Positions 55,980 through 64,000 of a stretch of DNA of 64,000 nucleotides are shown here, in pieces. Under the pieces are notes generated by a model. That model did not search any database, was not told where the DNA came from, and saw only the letters and a list, made by a program, of their open reading frames with translations. Position numbers and translations under genes: made by a program. Each line of letters begins with the position of its first letter. Within the stretch, counting starts at the first letter, position 1. Source of the stretch: Roseimaritima sediminicola (GTDB taxonomy: Bacteria; Planctomycetota; Planctomycetia; Pirellulales; Pirellulaceae); contig NZ_WIAD01000029.1 of the NCBI RefSeq assembly GCF_009618275.1, positions 1-64,000 on the forward strand. The letters run 5' to 3'.

Positions 55980-56849
55980 GTGACTCCGCCGCTTTCGACG
56001 CACCGCACTCGCTACGCCAAAGTCTTTCTGACCTTTGCGCGGAATTCGCTGGTGCGCGACATGACGTTCCGAGCGAATTTTCTGTTCCAGTGCATCAGCA
56101 GTATTTCCTGGACGCTGATGAACGTGGGCTTCTACCTGATCATCTTCCAGTTCACCTCGTCGATCGGCGAGGACACCGGTTGGGGCAAGTACCAATTCTT
56201 TTTGTTCCTGGCCACGACCTGGTTCATCAACAGTCTGGTGCAGGCGTTCTTCATGCCCAACGCCGAGGAATTCAGCGAGTTGATCCGCACCGGCGGGCTG
56301 GACTTTGCCCTGCTGAAACCCATCGACACCCAGTTCCTGATTTCCTTTCGCCGCGTCGACTGGAGCGCGCTATCGAATTTTGCGGTGGGCGTGGTGATGT
56401 TGGTGTGGAGCATGGTGCATTTGGCCACGCGGCCGGTGGACCCCATCGATTTTTCGCTGCTGGCGATCTCGCTGTACATTTTCTATGTGCTGTGCGGGGT
56501 GATGATCATGTACAGCCTGATGATCTGTTTGTCGGCGACCAGCATTTGGCTGGGCCGCAACCAGACGCTGTATAACTTCTGGTTCTACATCACCAACTTC
56601 AGCCGTTACCCGATGGAGATTTATCAGCGGAGCTGGGGGTGGTCGTTGTGGGGCCTGTTCACGTTTGCCGTTCCCGTGTTGGTCGTGGTGAACGTCCCGG
56701 CACGGATCTTGGCTCGCCCCTTGGATCCGCGAGCTTGGTGGGAAGTGCCGCTGGCGCTGTTTGCCATCGCCGCCACGGCCATCAGTTTGTTCGTCAGCCG
56801 CTGGGTCTTCAAACGAGCCCTCGGCAGCTACCGCAGTGCCAGTTCCTGA
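55980..56849 (+). CDS. ABC-2 type permease subunit
   Basis: The protein has 289 residues from the GTG at 55980. An ATG at 55911 would add residues encoded by the CCACTCG repeat and is less likely. Six membrane segments fit the ABC2_membrane_6 (DUF990) family, for example NFLFQCISSISWTLMNVGFYL and FLFLATTWFINSLVQAFFM. The family motif ELIRTGGLDFALLKPIDTQFL is present. These permeases usually come as a pair with an ATPase gene alongside. Here no ATPase or sister permease precedes it in the window. The next gene is an unrelated half-size type exporter, about 68 bases away. Confidence 0.85.
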   Translation: MTPPLSTHRTRYAKVFLTFARNSLVRDMTFRANFLFQCISSISWTLMNVGFYLIIFQFTSSIGEDTGWGKYQFFLFLATTWFINSLVQAFFMPNAEEFSELIRTGGLDFALLKPIDTQFLISFRRVDWSALSNFAVGVVMLVWSMVHLATRPVDPIDFSLLAISLYIFYVLCGVMIMYSLMICLSATSIWLGRNQTLYNFWFYITNFSRYPMEIYQRSWGWSLWGLFTFAVPVLVVVNVPARILARPLDPRAWWEVPLALFAIAATAISLFVSRWVFKRALGSYRSASS

Positions 56850-56917
56850 AAGCGGCGCCCCGGTTGTCCGCCGGCGCCCGGTTGCCCGCCAGCGTCTTGG
56901 GACGTACGACTAATGGC

Positions 56918-58867
56918 ATGTCAAGCACTTCCCCGTCACGCATCCGTTTTCGCCAGTACCGCCAGCAGATCCGCGAGCGTCATCGCTCGGGGCTTCCTGC
57001 CAAAGGACCGGCCGCCCAGGAAAAGCACGAGCGCAAACTAGGCACTCGGCAGCGAGGATTCTGGGAGCTGTTCTGTGCGTTTTGGTCGCTGGTCACGGGT
57101 CATCGAGCGATGATCCTGCAATCGGTCGCCTTGATGTCGATCGGCGTCCTGCTCAGTCTGATCCCGCCGGCCGGAACCAAGCTGGCCATCGATTCGGTGT
57201 TGACCGATCCGCCCAAACCGCTGCCGGCGGTCCTGCGCTCGCTGCCCCTGCCCAGCTCGCCGATGGGTCTGTTGGTGGCCATCGCTGCGGTGGTCACGGT
57301 GCTGACGATTCTGGCCACCGCGGTGCGTTTGCAGAGCCGTTGGCTGGCCACCAAAGCCGTCAACAAATCGCAAGTGTCGATCCGCAATCAAGTTTTCGAG
57401 CACGCCATTCGGCTGCCGCTGCACGACGTGCACGGCCTGAAAAGCGGCGGCGTGGCCAGCTTGATCCGCGAGGATGCCGGCGGGGTGTCCGACCTGATCT
57501 TCAGCATGCTCTACAACCCGGCGCGAGCGATCATTCAGTTCACCGGCAGTCTGCTGATCCTGATGTGGGTGGACTGGAAATTGATGCTGGGCGGATTGAT
57601 GCTGTTGCCTGCGGTCTGGATCACGCACCGCACCTGGATCGGCCGCGTGCGGCCCCTGTTTCGCGACATCCGCCGCCAACGGCAGCACATCGATAGCGCG
57701 GCCACCGAAACGTTTGGCGGGATCCGCGTGGTCCGCACCTTTGCCCGGGCCCGCAGCGAAGCCGGCCGATTCGTGCGCGAGGGTGACTTCATGGTCCGCC
57801 AGCAACTGTTCACCTGGTGGTGGACGCGGACGATCGAGATCATCTGGGAAGTGCTGATCCCATTGGCCTCGACCGGACTGTTGCTGTACGGCGGGTACCA
57901 GATCATCCAAGGCGAACTGACCCTGGGCGACCTGATGATGTTTCTGGTGTACCTGACCATGTTGCTCGATCCCCTGGCCACGCTGGCCGGCAGCGCGGTC
58001 AGCTTTCAAAACAACTTGGCGGGACTGAACCGCATCCTGGACATCCTGGACGAAGACCAGGAACTGCCCACCAATCCGGGGGCCGTGACGCTGTCGCGGG
58101 CCGAGGTGCGGGGCCAACTGTGGCTCCGCGGTGTCTCGTTCCGCTACCCCGACACCCAGCAGGACGTGCTGAGCGAGATTGATTTGGAGCTGCCTGCCGG
58201 CCAGACCGTGGCCTTGGTCGGCCGCAGCGGCGCGGGCAAAACGACGCTGACCAACCTGGTCGCTCGCTTCTACGATCCGACCACCGGCAGCATCGAACTG
58301 GATGGCCGCGATCTGCGCGATATTCAACTGGACAGCTACCGCCAGCTGCTGGGAATGGTCGAACAGGACGTCTTTCTGTTCGACGGTTCGATCCGCGCCA
58401 ACATCGCGTACGCCCGGCGGGATGCCGACGAAGCCGAGATCCGCGCCGCGGCCGCGGCCGCCGCGGCCGATGAGTTCATTCGTCGCCTGCCCGATGGCTA
58501 CGACACCCTGATCGGCGAACGCGGTGTCAAACTGTCCGGCGGCCAGCGGCAACGCTTGGCCATCGCTCGAGCCATCCTGGCCGATCCCAAGATCCTGATC
58601 CTGGACGAGGCGACCAGCAACCTGGACAGCGAGAGCGAACAACTGATCCAGGCCAGCCTGGAACGCTTGCTGCAAAACCGCACGGCCATCGTCATCGCGC
58701 ACCGGCTGAGCACGATCCGCGAGGCCGACAAGATCGTGGTGCTCGATGCGGGCCGCGTGATCCAGACCGGAACGCACGCCGAACTGCTCGCCCGCGGCGG
58801 GATCTATCGCGACATGGTCCAGCTGCAAACCCGCGACAGCCAAATGCCCGAAGGGGCCCCGTCCTAA
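56918..58867 (+). CDS. ABC transporter, fused permease and ATPase (MsbA-like exporter)
   Basis: The protein has 649 residues from the ATG at 56918. A basic N-terminus is followed by six membrane segments (about 65-370), including SIRNQVFEHAIRLPLHDVHGLKSG. The ATPase domain has Walker A GRSGAGKTT, the Q-loop near VEQDVFLFDGSIRAN, the signature LSGGQRQR, Walker B ILILDEATSN and the H-loop IAHRLSTIREAD. It acts as a homodimer or heterodimer exporting lipids, lipid A cores or hydrophobic substances. An Ala-rich stretch (EIRAAAAAAAADEF) in the ATPase domain is normal for this position. Substrate unknown. Confidence 0.93.
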   Translation: MSSTSPSRIRFRQYRQQIRERHRSGLPAKGPAAQEKHERKLGTRQRGFWELFCAFWSLVTGHRAMILQSVALMSIGVLLSLIPPAGTKLAIDSVLTDPPKPLPAVLRSLPLPSSPMGLLVAIAAVVTVLTILATAVRLQSRWLATKAVNKSQVSIRNQVFEHAIRLPLHDVHGLKSGGVASLIREDAGGVSDLIFSMLYNPARAIIQFTGSLLILMWVDWKLMLGGLMLLPAVWITHRTWIGRVRPLFRDIRRQRQHIDSAATETFGGIRVVRTFARARSEAGRFVREGDFMVRQQLFTWWWTRTIEIIWEVLIPLASTGLLLYGGYQIIQGELTLGDLMMFLVYLTMLLDPLATLAGSAVSFQNNLAGLNRILDILDEDQELPTNPGAVTLSRAEVRGQLWLRGVSFRYPDTQQDVLSEIDLELPAGQTVALVGRSGAGKTTLTNLVARFYDPTTGSIELDGRDLRDIQLDSYRQLLGMVEQDVFLFDGSIRANIAYARRDADEAEIRAAAAAAAADEFIRRLPDGYDTLIGERGVKLSGGQRQRLAIARAILADPKILILDEATSNLDSESEQLIQASLERLLQNRTAIVIAHRLSTIREADKIVVLDAGRVIQTGTHAELLARGGIYRDMVQLQTRDSQMPEGAPS

Positions 58868-58883
58868 AGCCACCCCGTAACCG

Positions 58884-58957
58884 AAGTCACCTCGTAGCCG
58901 AAGTCGCCAGACTTTGGGAGGGACGCCTCGACTCCAAATTCTGGCGAATTCAGCTAC
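58884..58957. repeat. palindromic CCAAA(G/T)TCTGGCGA element pair
   Basis: GTAGCCGAAGTCGCCAGACTTTGG and its inverted partner CCAAATTCTGGCGAATTCAGCTAC (58934-58957) face each other across a short GAGGGACGCC loop. Single half-elements are found at 7768 and 25839 and as coding repeats at 40828-40970. The element lies between convergent genes, reaching into the last codons of the following minus-strand gene, and might work as a terminator. Confidence 0.88.
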
Positions 58958-59702
58958 GGATGAACCAGAAGTACACGGCGAAGATCACGTAGTACTGGAC
59001 CAGATAGGACGACAGGGGGTGCCTTCCCAGCCAGTCCAGCACGGGCACTTTGCCGGCAGACGAGCGTGCGGCCCAGTGCACCGCGGCGGTGGCCGGCAGG
59101 ATGAAATAGAACAGCAGATGATTGACGTCGCCGGGTTCGCCCATCCCGATCCAGGCGATCCCGCTGGCCAATAGGCATCCTGAAACGGTGGCCGCCAGTC
59201 CGCCCCCGTGCCGCAGGATCATGCCCTGGGCGACAAAGCTGAGCACGATCGAAAGCGGGTAATCGAACCAGGGGGTCGACGGATCCAGCGGATAGAACGC
59301 CGCCGCGGCGACAAACACCACGAACGCGCGGCCGGTCATCAGGAACAGGGTGTAGGCAACCAACAGACTGCCCAGGATTTCCACTTCGCGATACAGCCAA
59401 AGGTAGGCGACGTTGATCGCCACGGCCGCCAGGGCGATCTGGCCGAAGCGGTGCAGGGAACGCGGCCGGCCCGGATCCAGAAAATAGCCCATCAGCACAC
59501 AGAACAGCGGCATGCTCAGCCGTGTCCAGAACCGCACGCTGGTGTACTCGATCCGGACATCCATCAGCATGCCGGCGACGTGGTCCAAAACCATCAACAA
59601 AATGGCCAGTCCGCGGAGGGCGTCCAGCGCGGCGATGCGCTCGCCGCCGGAGGGATCGGCAGCGTGTCGCGGGCGTTTGGCCTTGGAGCTTTTGCTGTTC
59701 AC
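58950..59702 (-). CDS. polytopic membrane protein, TraX/acyltransferase-3-like
   Basis: The protein has 250 residues from a GTG start. It begins with a basic region, then RIAALDALRGLAILLMVLDHVAG, the hallmark start of TraX- and acyltransferase-3-related proteins. SMPLFCVLMGYFLDPG follows and there are about eight membrane segments in total. The end SSYLVQYYVIFAVYF is again typical. TraX-type proteins acetylate surface proteins or glycans. The short length fits TraX better than OpgC. Its last codons overlap the palindromic repeat at 58884-58957. Confidence 0.75.
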   Translation of the reverse strand: MNSKSSKAKRPRHAADPSGGERIAALDALRGLAILLMVLDHVAGMLMDVRIEYTSVRFWTRLSMPLFCVLMGYFLDPGRPRSLHRFGQIALAAVAINVAYLWLYREVEILGSLLVAYTLFLMTGRAFVVFVAAAAFYPLDPSTPWFDYPLSIVLSFVAQGMILRHGGGLAATVSGCLLASGIAWIGMGEPGDVNHLLFYFILPATAAVHWAARSSAGKVPVLDWLGRHPLSSYLVQYYVIFAVYFWFIRS

Positions 59703-59873
59703 GATTCGAAGTTCCCGACGGAATAAGCCGTAGATTTGGGAAACTCCGTTGGAAATCCCCTTTTTTCCGAGCTACCCTGGTGCGGGCAGGCGATTTTATT
59801 GCCTAACCCCAGCCCGCTAATTATGCTCAGGGTGGAGAGTCATTTCAGCTAATCTTTTTCAGTAAGGCAACCC

Positions 59874-61310
59874 ATGCGACGCCGTCGATTTTCTGCTCCT
59901 TTCGCTTCGTCCGCTGTGTTGTGGATGGTCGCTATCTGTGTCGCCGGTCTGACCACTTCGGCCCGTGCGAACAACAATAACGGCAACAACGGCGGCGGCA
60001 ACAACAATAATAACAACAACAACAACAACACCGGTGCGTTTGTGCAGCCGGTCGCCGGGGTGGAAGTCGACGCCTCCGGCGTGCTCCGCGTGCGGCACTT
60101 CGATCCGCGTGTCGGGATGGCCCGGATGCAAGCCGCCCGTCAAGCTCTGCCAGCGGACCTCCAGCGTCCATCGCCGCTCCGCAAGATCTCGCTGAACCGT
60201 TTGGAAGCGGCTGTCGCCGCCGCGGGAGCCGCCAGCGACGAGATGCAGGCTATGGCCGGACTAACCCGCATCGAGTACGTGTTTTTCTATCCCGATAGCG
60301 GCGACGTGGTCATCGCCGGGCCGGCCGAGCCGTTCGTTCACGACCCCGCCGGACGCCTTCGCGGCGCCGACAGCGGACGCCCCGTGATCCTGCTCGAAGA
60401 CATGGTCACGGCCCTGCGAGCCTACCCGCCCGACGGCGAGGCGACGCGCGTGATCAGTGTTTCGATCGATCCCACCGAGGAAGGACTGCAGCGTTTGCAA
60501 CAGGTCCTGCGCCGCATCGGCCCGGGCCTTCGGCCCCAAGATGCCGCCCGCCTGGCGATGACGCTGAAGAACAACCTGGGACTGCAGAACGTTACCATCC
60601 AAGGCATCCCCACCAGCACTCACTTTGCCCAGGTGTTGGTCGAAGCGGATTACCGGATGAAGTTGATCGGGATCGGCCTGGAACAACTGCCGATTCGCAT
60701 GCCCAGTTATGTCCAGCGAGCCAACCCCGCGCAGGTTGCCGCCAATGCGATGGAGCGGTGGTACTTTGAACCCAATTACGAAGGCGTCCGAACCAGCGAA
60801 GACGGCTTGGCGATGCAGCTCAGCAAGCATGGCGTCAAACTGGTTGGTGCCAACGAACGCGTCGGTGCCGACGGACGTCGCACCGGTGGCGGCCGCGGCA
60901 ACCGGGCCAGCGAAGCGTTTTGCAAAGATTTCACCGACAACTACGACCAGATCGCCGAGGTCGCGCCGGTGTACGCGCAGATGCGTAACCTGATCGACGC
61001 AGCCATCGCCGCCGCGTACATCCAGGACCAGGACTTCTACTCAAAAGCCAATTGGTCGCTGGATTACTTTGGCGACGAGTCCCAGTACGCGGTCGAGCAG
61101 CACCAGGCTCCGGTACAAGTCGAAACGGCCGTCAACGCGGTCTGGAAAGGCAGCACGTTGATGACCCCGCTCGGTGGCGGCGTCAACGTCCAGCCTCGCG
61201 TCGCCCTGAAGTCGGACATCAAACAAGTCGACCGCAGTGGCGAAACCGAGACCAGCCGTCGCAGCGCCGTCCCGGCGAACCTGAAAGACGGCCAGTGGTG
61301 GTGGGACTAA
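59874..61310 (+). CDS. exported DUF1598 protein with asparagine-rich N-terminus
   Basis: The protein has 478 residues. The signal peptide ends near residue 32 (CVAGLTTSARA), followed by an almost pure Asn/Gly stretch (residues 33-52), encoded by AAC/AAT/GGC repeats. The folded part has the DUF1598 pattern: EYVFFYPDSGDVVIAGPAEPF, GRPVILLEDMVTALRAY, VISVSIDPTEEGLQRLQ and FEPNYEGVRTSEDGLAMQL. The family is large in planctomycetes and of unknown function. The stop codon overlaps the stop of the minus-strand regulator gene. Confidence 0.88.
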   Translation: MRRRRFSAPFASSAVLWMVAICVAGLTTSARANNNNGNNGGGNNNNNNNNNNTGAFVQPVAGVEVDASGVLRVRHFDPRVGMARMQAARQALPADLQRPSPLRKISLNRLEAAVAAAGAASDEMQAMAGLTRIEYVFFYPDSGDVVIAGPAEPFVHDPAGRLRGADSGRPVILLEDMVTALRAYPPDGEATRVISVSIDPTEEGLQRLQQVLRRIGPGLRPQDAARLAMTLKNNLGLQNVTIQGIPTSTHFAQVLVEADYRMKLIGIGLEQLPIRMPSYVQRANPAQVAANAMERWYFEPNYEGVRTSEDGLAMQLSKHGVKLVGANERVGADGRRTGGGRGNRASEAFCKDFTDNYDQIAEVAPVYAQMRNLIDAAIAAAYIQDQDFYSKANWSLDYFGDESQYAVEQHQAPVQVETAVNAVWKGSTLMTPLGGGVNVQPRVALKSDIKQVDRSGETETSRRSAVPANLKDGQWWWD

Positions 61311-61942
61311 ACCACCCCCATCTTGACCGCTCGAACGGCCGCTTCGGTTCGGTCGATCACCTCTAATTTCCGGAGCACGTTCTGCACGTGCTCCTTGACC
61401 GTTTCCACGCTGATCCCCAGGGACGTGGCGATCTCGCGATTGCTCAGGCCCAGTCCCACGTGCCGAAACACCTGCAGCTCGCGGTTGGTCAGCGGCAATT
61501 CGGCGGTCGTCAAACAGGCTTCGGTCCGCCGCATCTTGGCTCGGATGCGGCGCAGCAGACTCTCTTGGCTCAGCGGCTCCTCCCGCGCCACACGCTTCAG
61601 CGCCCCGAGGACCGTCTCGCGCGGCTGTGACTTCAACAGATAATCGGCCGCGCCCAACGCCGCGGCGCGAGCGATGTACGTGGGGTTGTCGTAAGCGCTC
61701 AGGATCACGACCCGCACAGCGGGTACGGCCAGCTGGAACGCCGCTATCGCACTCAACCCATCCGTACCGCCCAGCCGCACGTCCAACAGCACCAGATCCG
61801 GACAGTGCAGCTGGCACTGCTGGACGGCTTGTTCGACATTGCCTGCCGTCCCTACCACCTCCAGTGAATCGTCTTCAAGTAACGCGGCCAGCCCCAAGCG
61901 AACCACTTCGTGGTCGTCCACAATCAATAGTTTCGTCGTCAT
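61307..61942 (-). CDS. LuxR/NarL-type response regulator
   Basis: The protein has 211 residues from the ATG at 61942. The receiver domain has the phospho-accepting Asp54 (LVLLDVRLGGTDG), Ser (VILSAYD) and Lys (YLLKSQ). The C-terminal LuxR-type helix-turn-helix has LTNRELQVFRHVGLGLSNREIATSLGISVETVKEHVQNVLRKL. It binds DNA when phosphorylated. The class usually pairs with HisKA_3 kinases; the one in this window is at 12843-13547, 48 kb away. It is convergent with the DUF1598 gene, and the stop codons overlap by three bases on opposite strands. Confidence 0.92.
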   Translation of the reverse strand: MTTKLLIVDDHEVVRLGLAALLEDDSLEVVGTAGNVEQAVQQCQLHCPDLVLLDVRLGGTDGLSAIAAFQLAVPAVRVVILSAYDNPTYIARAAALGAADYLLKSQPRETVLGALKRVAREEPLSQESLLRRIRAKMRRTEACLTTAELPLTNRELQVFRHVGLGLSNREIATSLGISVETVKEHVQNVLRKLEVIDRTEAAVRAVKMGVV

Positions 61943-62157
61943 GTTTATCTTCGAAGGGTCACAGATATATCCGTCGGCACGAGTGTTACCACCCATACAA
62001 GGTGATGGCTAAAGCGCGGATCCAAGCGCCACGATCACCCTTGCTGGAGAACGCGTTTTGACGGGTCCTTAACCGCAACCTAAATCCCCTCAGGAACGAA
62101 TTATTTTTCCGCCCGCCAGCCGCGGACACCTTTGCTTCCATCAGGTTTGCCATCACG

Positions 62158-63591
62158 ATGCCGGATTGCACAGCGATACTTCTTGTCGACGACGACCGTT
62201 ACCTGGCCGAGTCCATGGCGCTGTGGCTGAGCGAGCAGGGGCATCGCGTCGACACCGTGGGCACCCTCGCGGCGGCGCGTGCGGCCCTGCAAGCGGGGGC
62301 CTACGACCTGTTGATTACCGACCTGCGATTGGATGATGGCGATGGCTTTGACCTGATCTCCTACACCAAACGACGCCTGCCCGGTTGCGAAGTCTTGGTC
62401 GTGACCGGTTACGCCACCCCCGATACCGCGATCGAAGCGGTCCGGGCCGGCGCCTTCGACCTGCTCACCAAACCGTTGATCGATGAAGAACTGTTACTGG
62501 CCATCGACCGGGCCCGGTCCCAGCGAGCGATCCAAGCCGAAAACGAACGCCTAAAACAACAGCTCGATCGCCGCTTCGGGATGGATAACATCCTCAGCCA
62601 AGACTACCGCATGTTGAAATTGTTCGACGTGGTCGACAGTGTCGCCGACGCCCGCGCGTCGGTGCTGGTTACCGGCGAAAACGGTACCGGTAAATCGATG
62701 ATTGCTCGGGCCATCCACCGCCGCAGCAACCGCGCTGGCGGACCGTTCATCGAAGTCGCCTGTGGGGCGCTGCCGGATAACCTGCTGGAAAGCGAACTGT
62801 TCGGCCACGTCGCCGGCGCCTTCACCGGCGCGACCAGCGACAAGATCGGCAAGTTTAAACTGGCCGACGGCGGCACCCTGTTTCTGGACGAAATCGGTAC
62901 CGCCACGCCCGCGATGCAAGTCAAGCTGTTGCGGGTGCTGCAGGAGTTGCAGTTCGAACCGCTGGGCAGTACCGAAACCGAATCGGTCGACGTGCGGGTC
63001 ATCCTGGCGACCAACGAAGACCTGACCGCACGCGTCGAACAGGGGTCTTTTCGACAAGACCTCTACTACCGCATCAACGTCGTCAACATCGAACTGCCCG
63101 CCCTACGGCAGCGTCCCGGCGATATCCCGCTGCTGGTCCAGCACTTCATCGCCCGGGCCACCGAGTCGCTGGATCGCACCGTCGACGGCTTTGACGACGC
63201 CGCCATGCAGGTCCTGCAGGACTACGCTTGGCCGGGCAACGTGCGCGAACTGGAGAATGTTGTCGAGCGAGCTATTTTGCTGTCCCGCGGTAGCCGCCTG
63301 GGCGTGGAAAGCCTGCCGGCGGAAATGGTTCGCGGCGGGCATCGGTTGGCCATTCCCACCAGCACGCCGGCCGCCCCCTCGCCCGTCGGCCGCGCGGTCA
63401 GCGACGGACAAGTGCTCAGCCTGCGAGAAGCGCTCGAAGAACCCGAACGACAGATCATCCTGGAAGCCCTGCGGATGTTCCAGTGGAACCGCGCGGCCAC
63501 GGCCGACGCCCTGGAGATCAACCGCACGACGCTGTACAAGAAAATGAAACGCCTGGGCCTGGACGACCCGCGTTTGCAGTACGCGCCGTAG
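62158..63591 (+). CDS. NtrC-family sigma-54-dependent response regulator
   Basis: The protein has 477 residues. The receiver domain has Asp55 (LLITDLRLDDGDG), VVTGYATPDTAIEAV and Lys (FDLLTKPL). The AAA+ domain has Walker A GENGTGKS and the sigma-54 contact loop GAFTGA near 220. It also has Walker B GGTLFLDEIG, the sensor region DLYYRINVV and WPGNVRELENVVERA. A C-terminal Fis-type helix-turn-helix (WNRAATADALEINRTTLYKKMKRLG) binds DNA. With an intact GAFTGA it should activate sigma-54 promoters. Neither its kinase nor its target is identifiable here. Confidence 0.94.
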   Translation: MPDCTAILLVDDDRYLAESMALWLSEQGHRVDTVGTLAAARAALQAGAYDLLITDLRLDDGDGFDLISYTKRRLPGCEVLVVTGYATPDTAIEAVRAGAFDLLTKPLIDEELLLAIDRARSQRAIQAENERLKQQLDRRFGMDNILSQDYRMLKLFDVVDSVADARASVLVTGENGTGKSMIARAIHRRSNRAGGPFIEVACGALPDNLLESELFGHVAGAFTGATSDKIGKFKLADGGTLFLDEIGTATPAMQVKLLRVLQELQFEPLGSTETESVDVRVILATNEDLTARVEQGSFRQDLYYRINVVNIELPALRQRPGDIPLLVQHFIARATESLDRTVDGFDDAAMQVLQDYAWPGNVRELENVVERAILLSRGSRLGVESLPAEMVRGGHRLAIPTSTPAAPSPVGRAVSDGQVLSLREALEEPERQIILEALRMFQWNRAATADALEINRTTLYKKMKRLGLDDPRLQYAP

Positions 63592-63921
<330 letters not shown>

Positions 63922-64000
63922 CTACCCCGCCATCCTGGTCCAGTTCTCCCACACGAAGCGATACTGGTACGTCGGGCGGTGGGACTGCTGCAGTTTCTGA
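63922..64000 (-). CDS. 3' end of a minus-strand gene, product unknown
   Basis: A minus-strand frame is open from the window edge to a TAG stop at 63922-63924. It encodes QKLQQSHRPTYQYRFVWEN and then WTRMAG. Codon use is like that of neighbouring genes, and it ends directly at the repeat block, as other genes here do. It is too short to name. Confidence 0.5.
   Translation of the reverse strand, partial: QKLQQSHRPTYQYRFVWENWTRMAG

Overview
The window looks like a chromosome segment of a planctomycete, most likely of the Pirellula/Rhodopirellula group. It is GC-rich with many GTG starts. It carries typical planctomycete families: DUF1598, DUF1080, tandem planctomycete-type cytochrome domains, a TAT-exported Gfo/Idh/MocA oxidoreductase, a free-standing RNA polymerase alpha-CTD-like protein, and a redoxin/cytochrome/PHM-like fusion. 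The genus is inference; no rRNA or tRNA gene was seen.

Layout. 1-2.8 kb: 3' end of an Rhs/YD-repeat gene with an AT-richer, Cys-rich tail, an AT-richer exported-protein gene, and an orphan rhs fragment. 2.9-9.1 kb: GT-C-type membrane protein, DapA/NanA-type lyase, exported lactonase, LptF/LptG permease. 9.3-13.5 kb: alpha-CTD-like protein, two putative beta-sandwich proteins overlapping a P-loop ATPase gene, an unknown protein, and a STAS protein overlapping a soluble histidine kinase. 13.6-19.5 kb: DUF1080, AlkA-type glycosylase between inverted repeats, di-cytochrome protein, galE, xerC/D. 20-25.4 kb: dapB, a small Cys protein, MFS transporter, two MocA-type oxidoreductases. 25.9-31.8 kb: two paralogous exported proteins, carbonic anhydrase, aldo/keto reductase, UvrD/PcrA helicase. 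32.2-38.3 kb: DUF2237, pyrB with a metal-ligand-less pyrC homologue, DUF423, receiver protein, serine-less alpha/beta-hydrolase, mdh. 38.4-41.2 kb: two translationally coupled exported proteins. 41.4-47.5 kb: TPR-TPR-ExbB-ExbD-ExbD envelope cluster. 48-53.8 kb: thrC, DksA-type protein, lspA, hisN-like phosphatase, YfgM-like protein, RluD-type synthase. 53.9-64 kb: redoxin/cytochrome/PHM fusion, ABC-2 permease, ABC exporter, acyltransferase-like membrane protein, DUF1598, LuxR-type regulator, NtrC-type regulator, and the 3' end of a minus-strand gene.

The genes are mostly housekeeping, envelope and signalling functions. The distinctive feature is the intergenic repeat load. A short palindromic family (core GGCATAGGCTTCCAGCCTG) occurs in five places, often directly after a stop codon. 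A 172-bp TA-flanked terminal-inverted-repeat element occurs twice with 5 differences. Another repeat family appears as four in-frame 39-bp units inside a gene. GAGCAC hexamer arrays sit at both ends of the window.

The best candidates for something undescribed are the beta-sandwich/ATPase module at 9.6-11.7 kb, the coupled exported pair at 38.4-41.2 kb, and the repeat ecology. All functional statements rest on motifs read by eye; no database search was possible.
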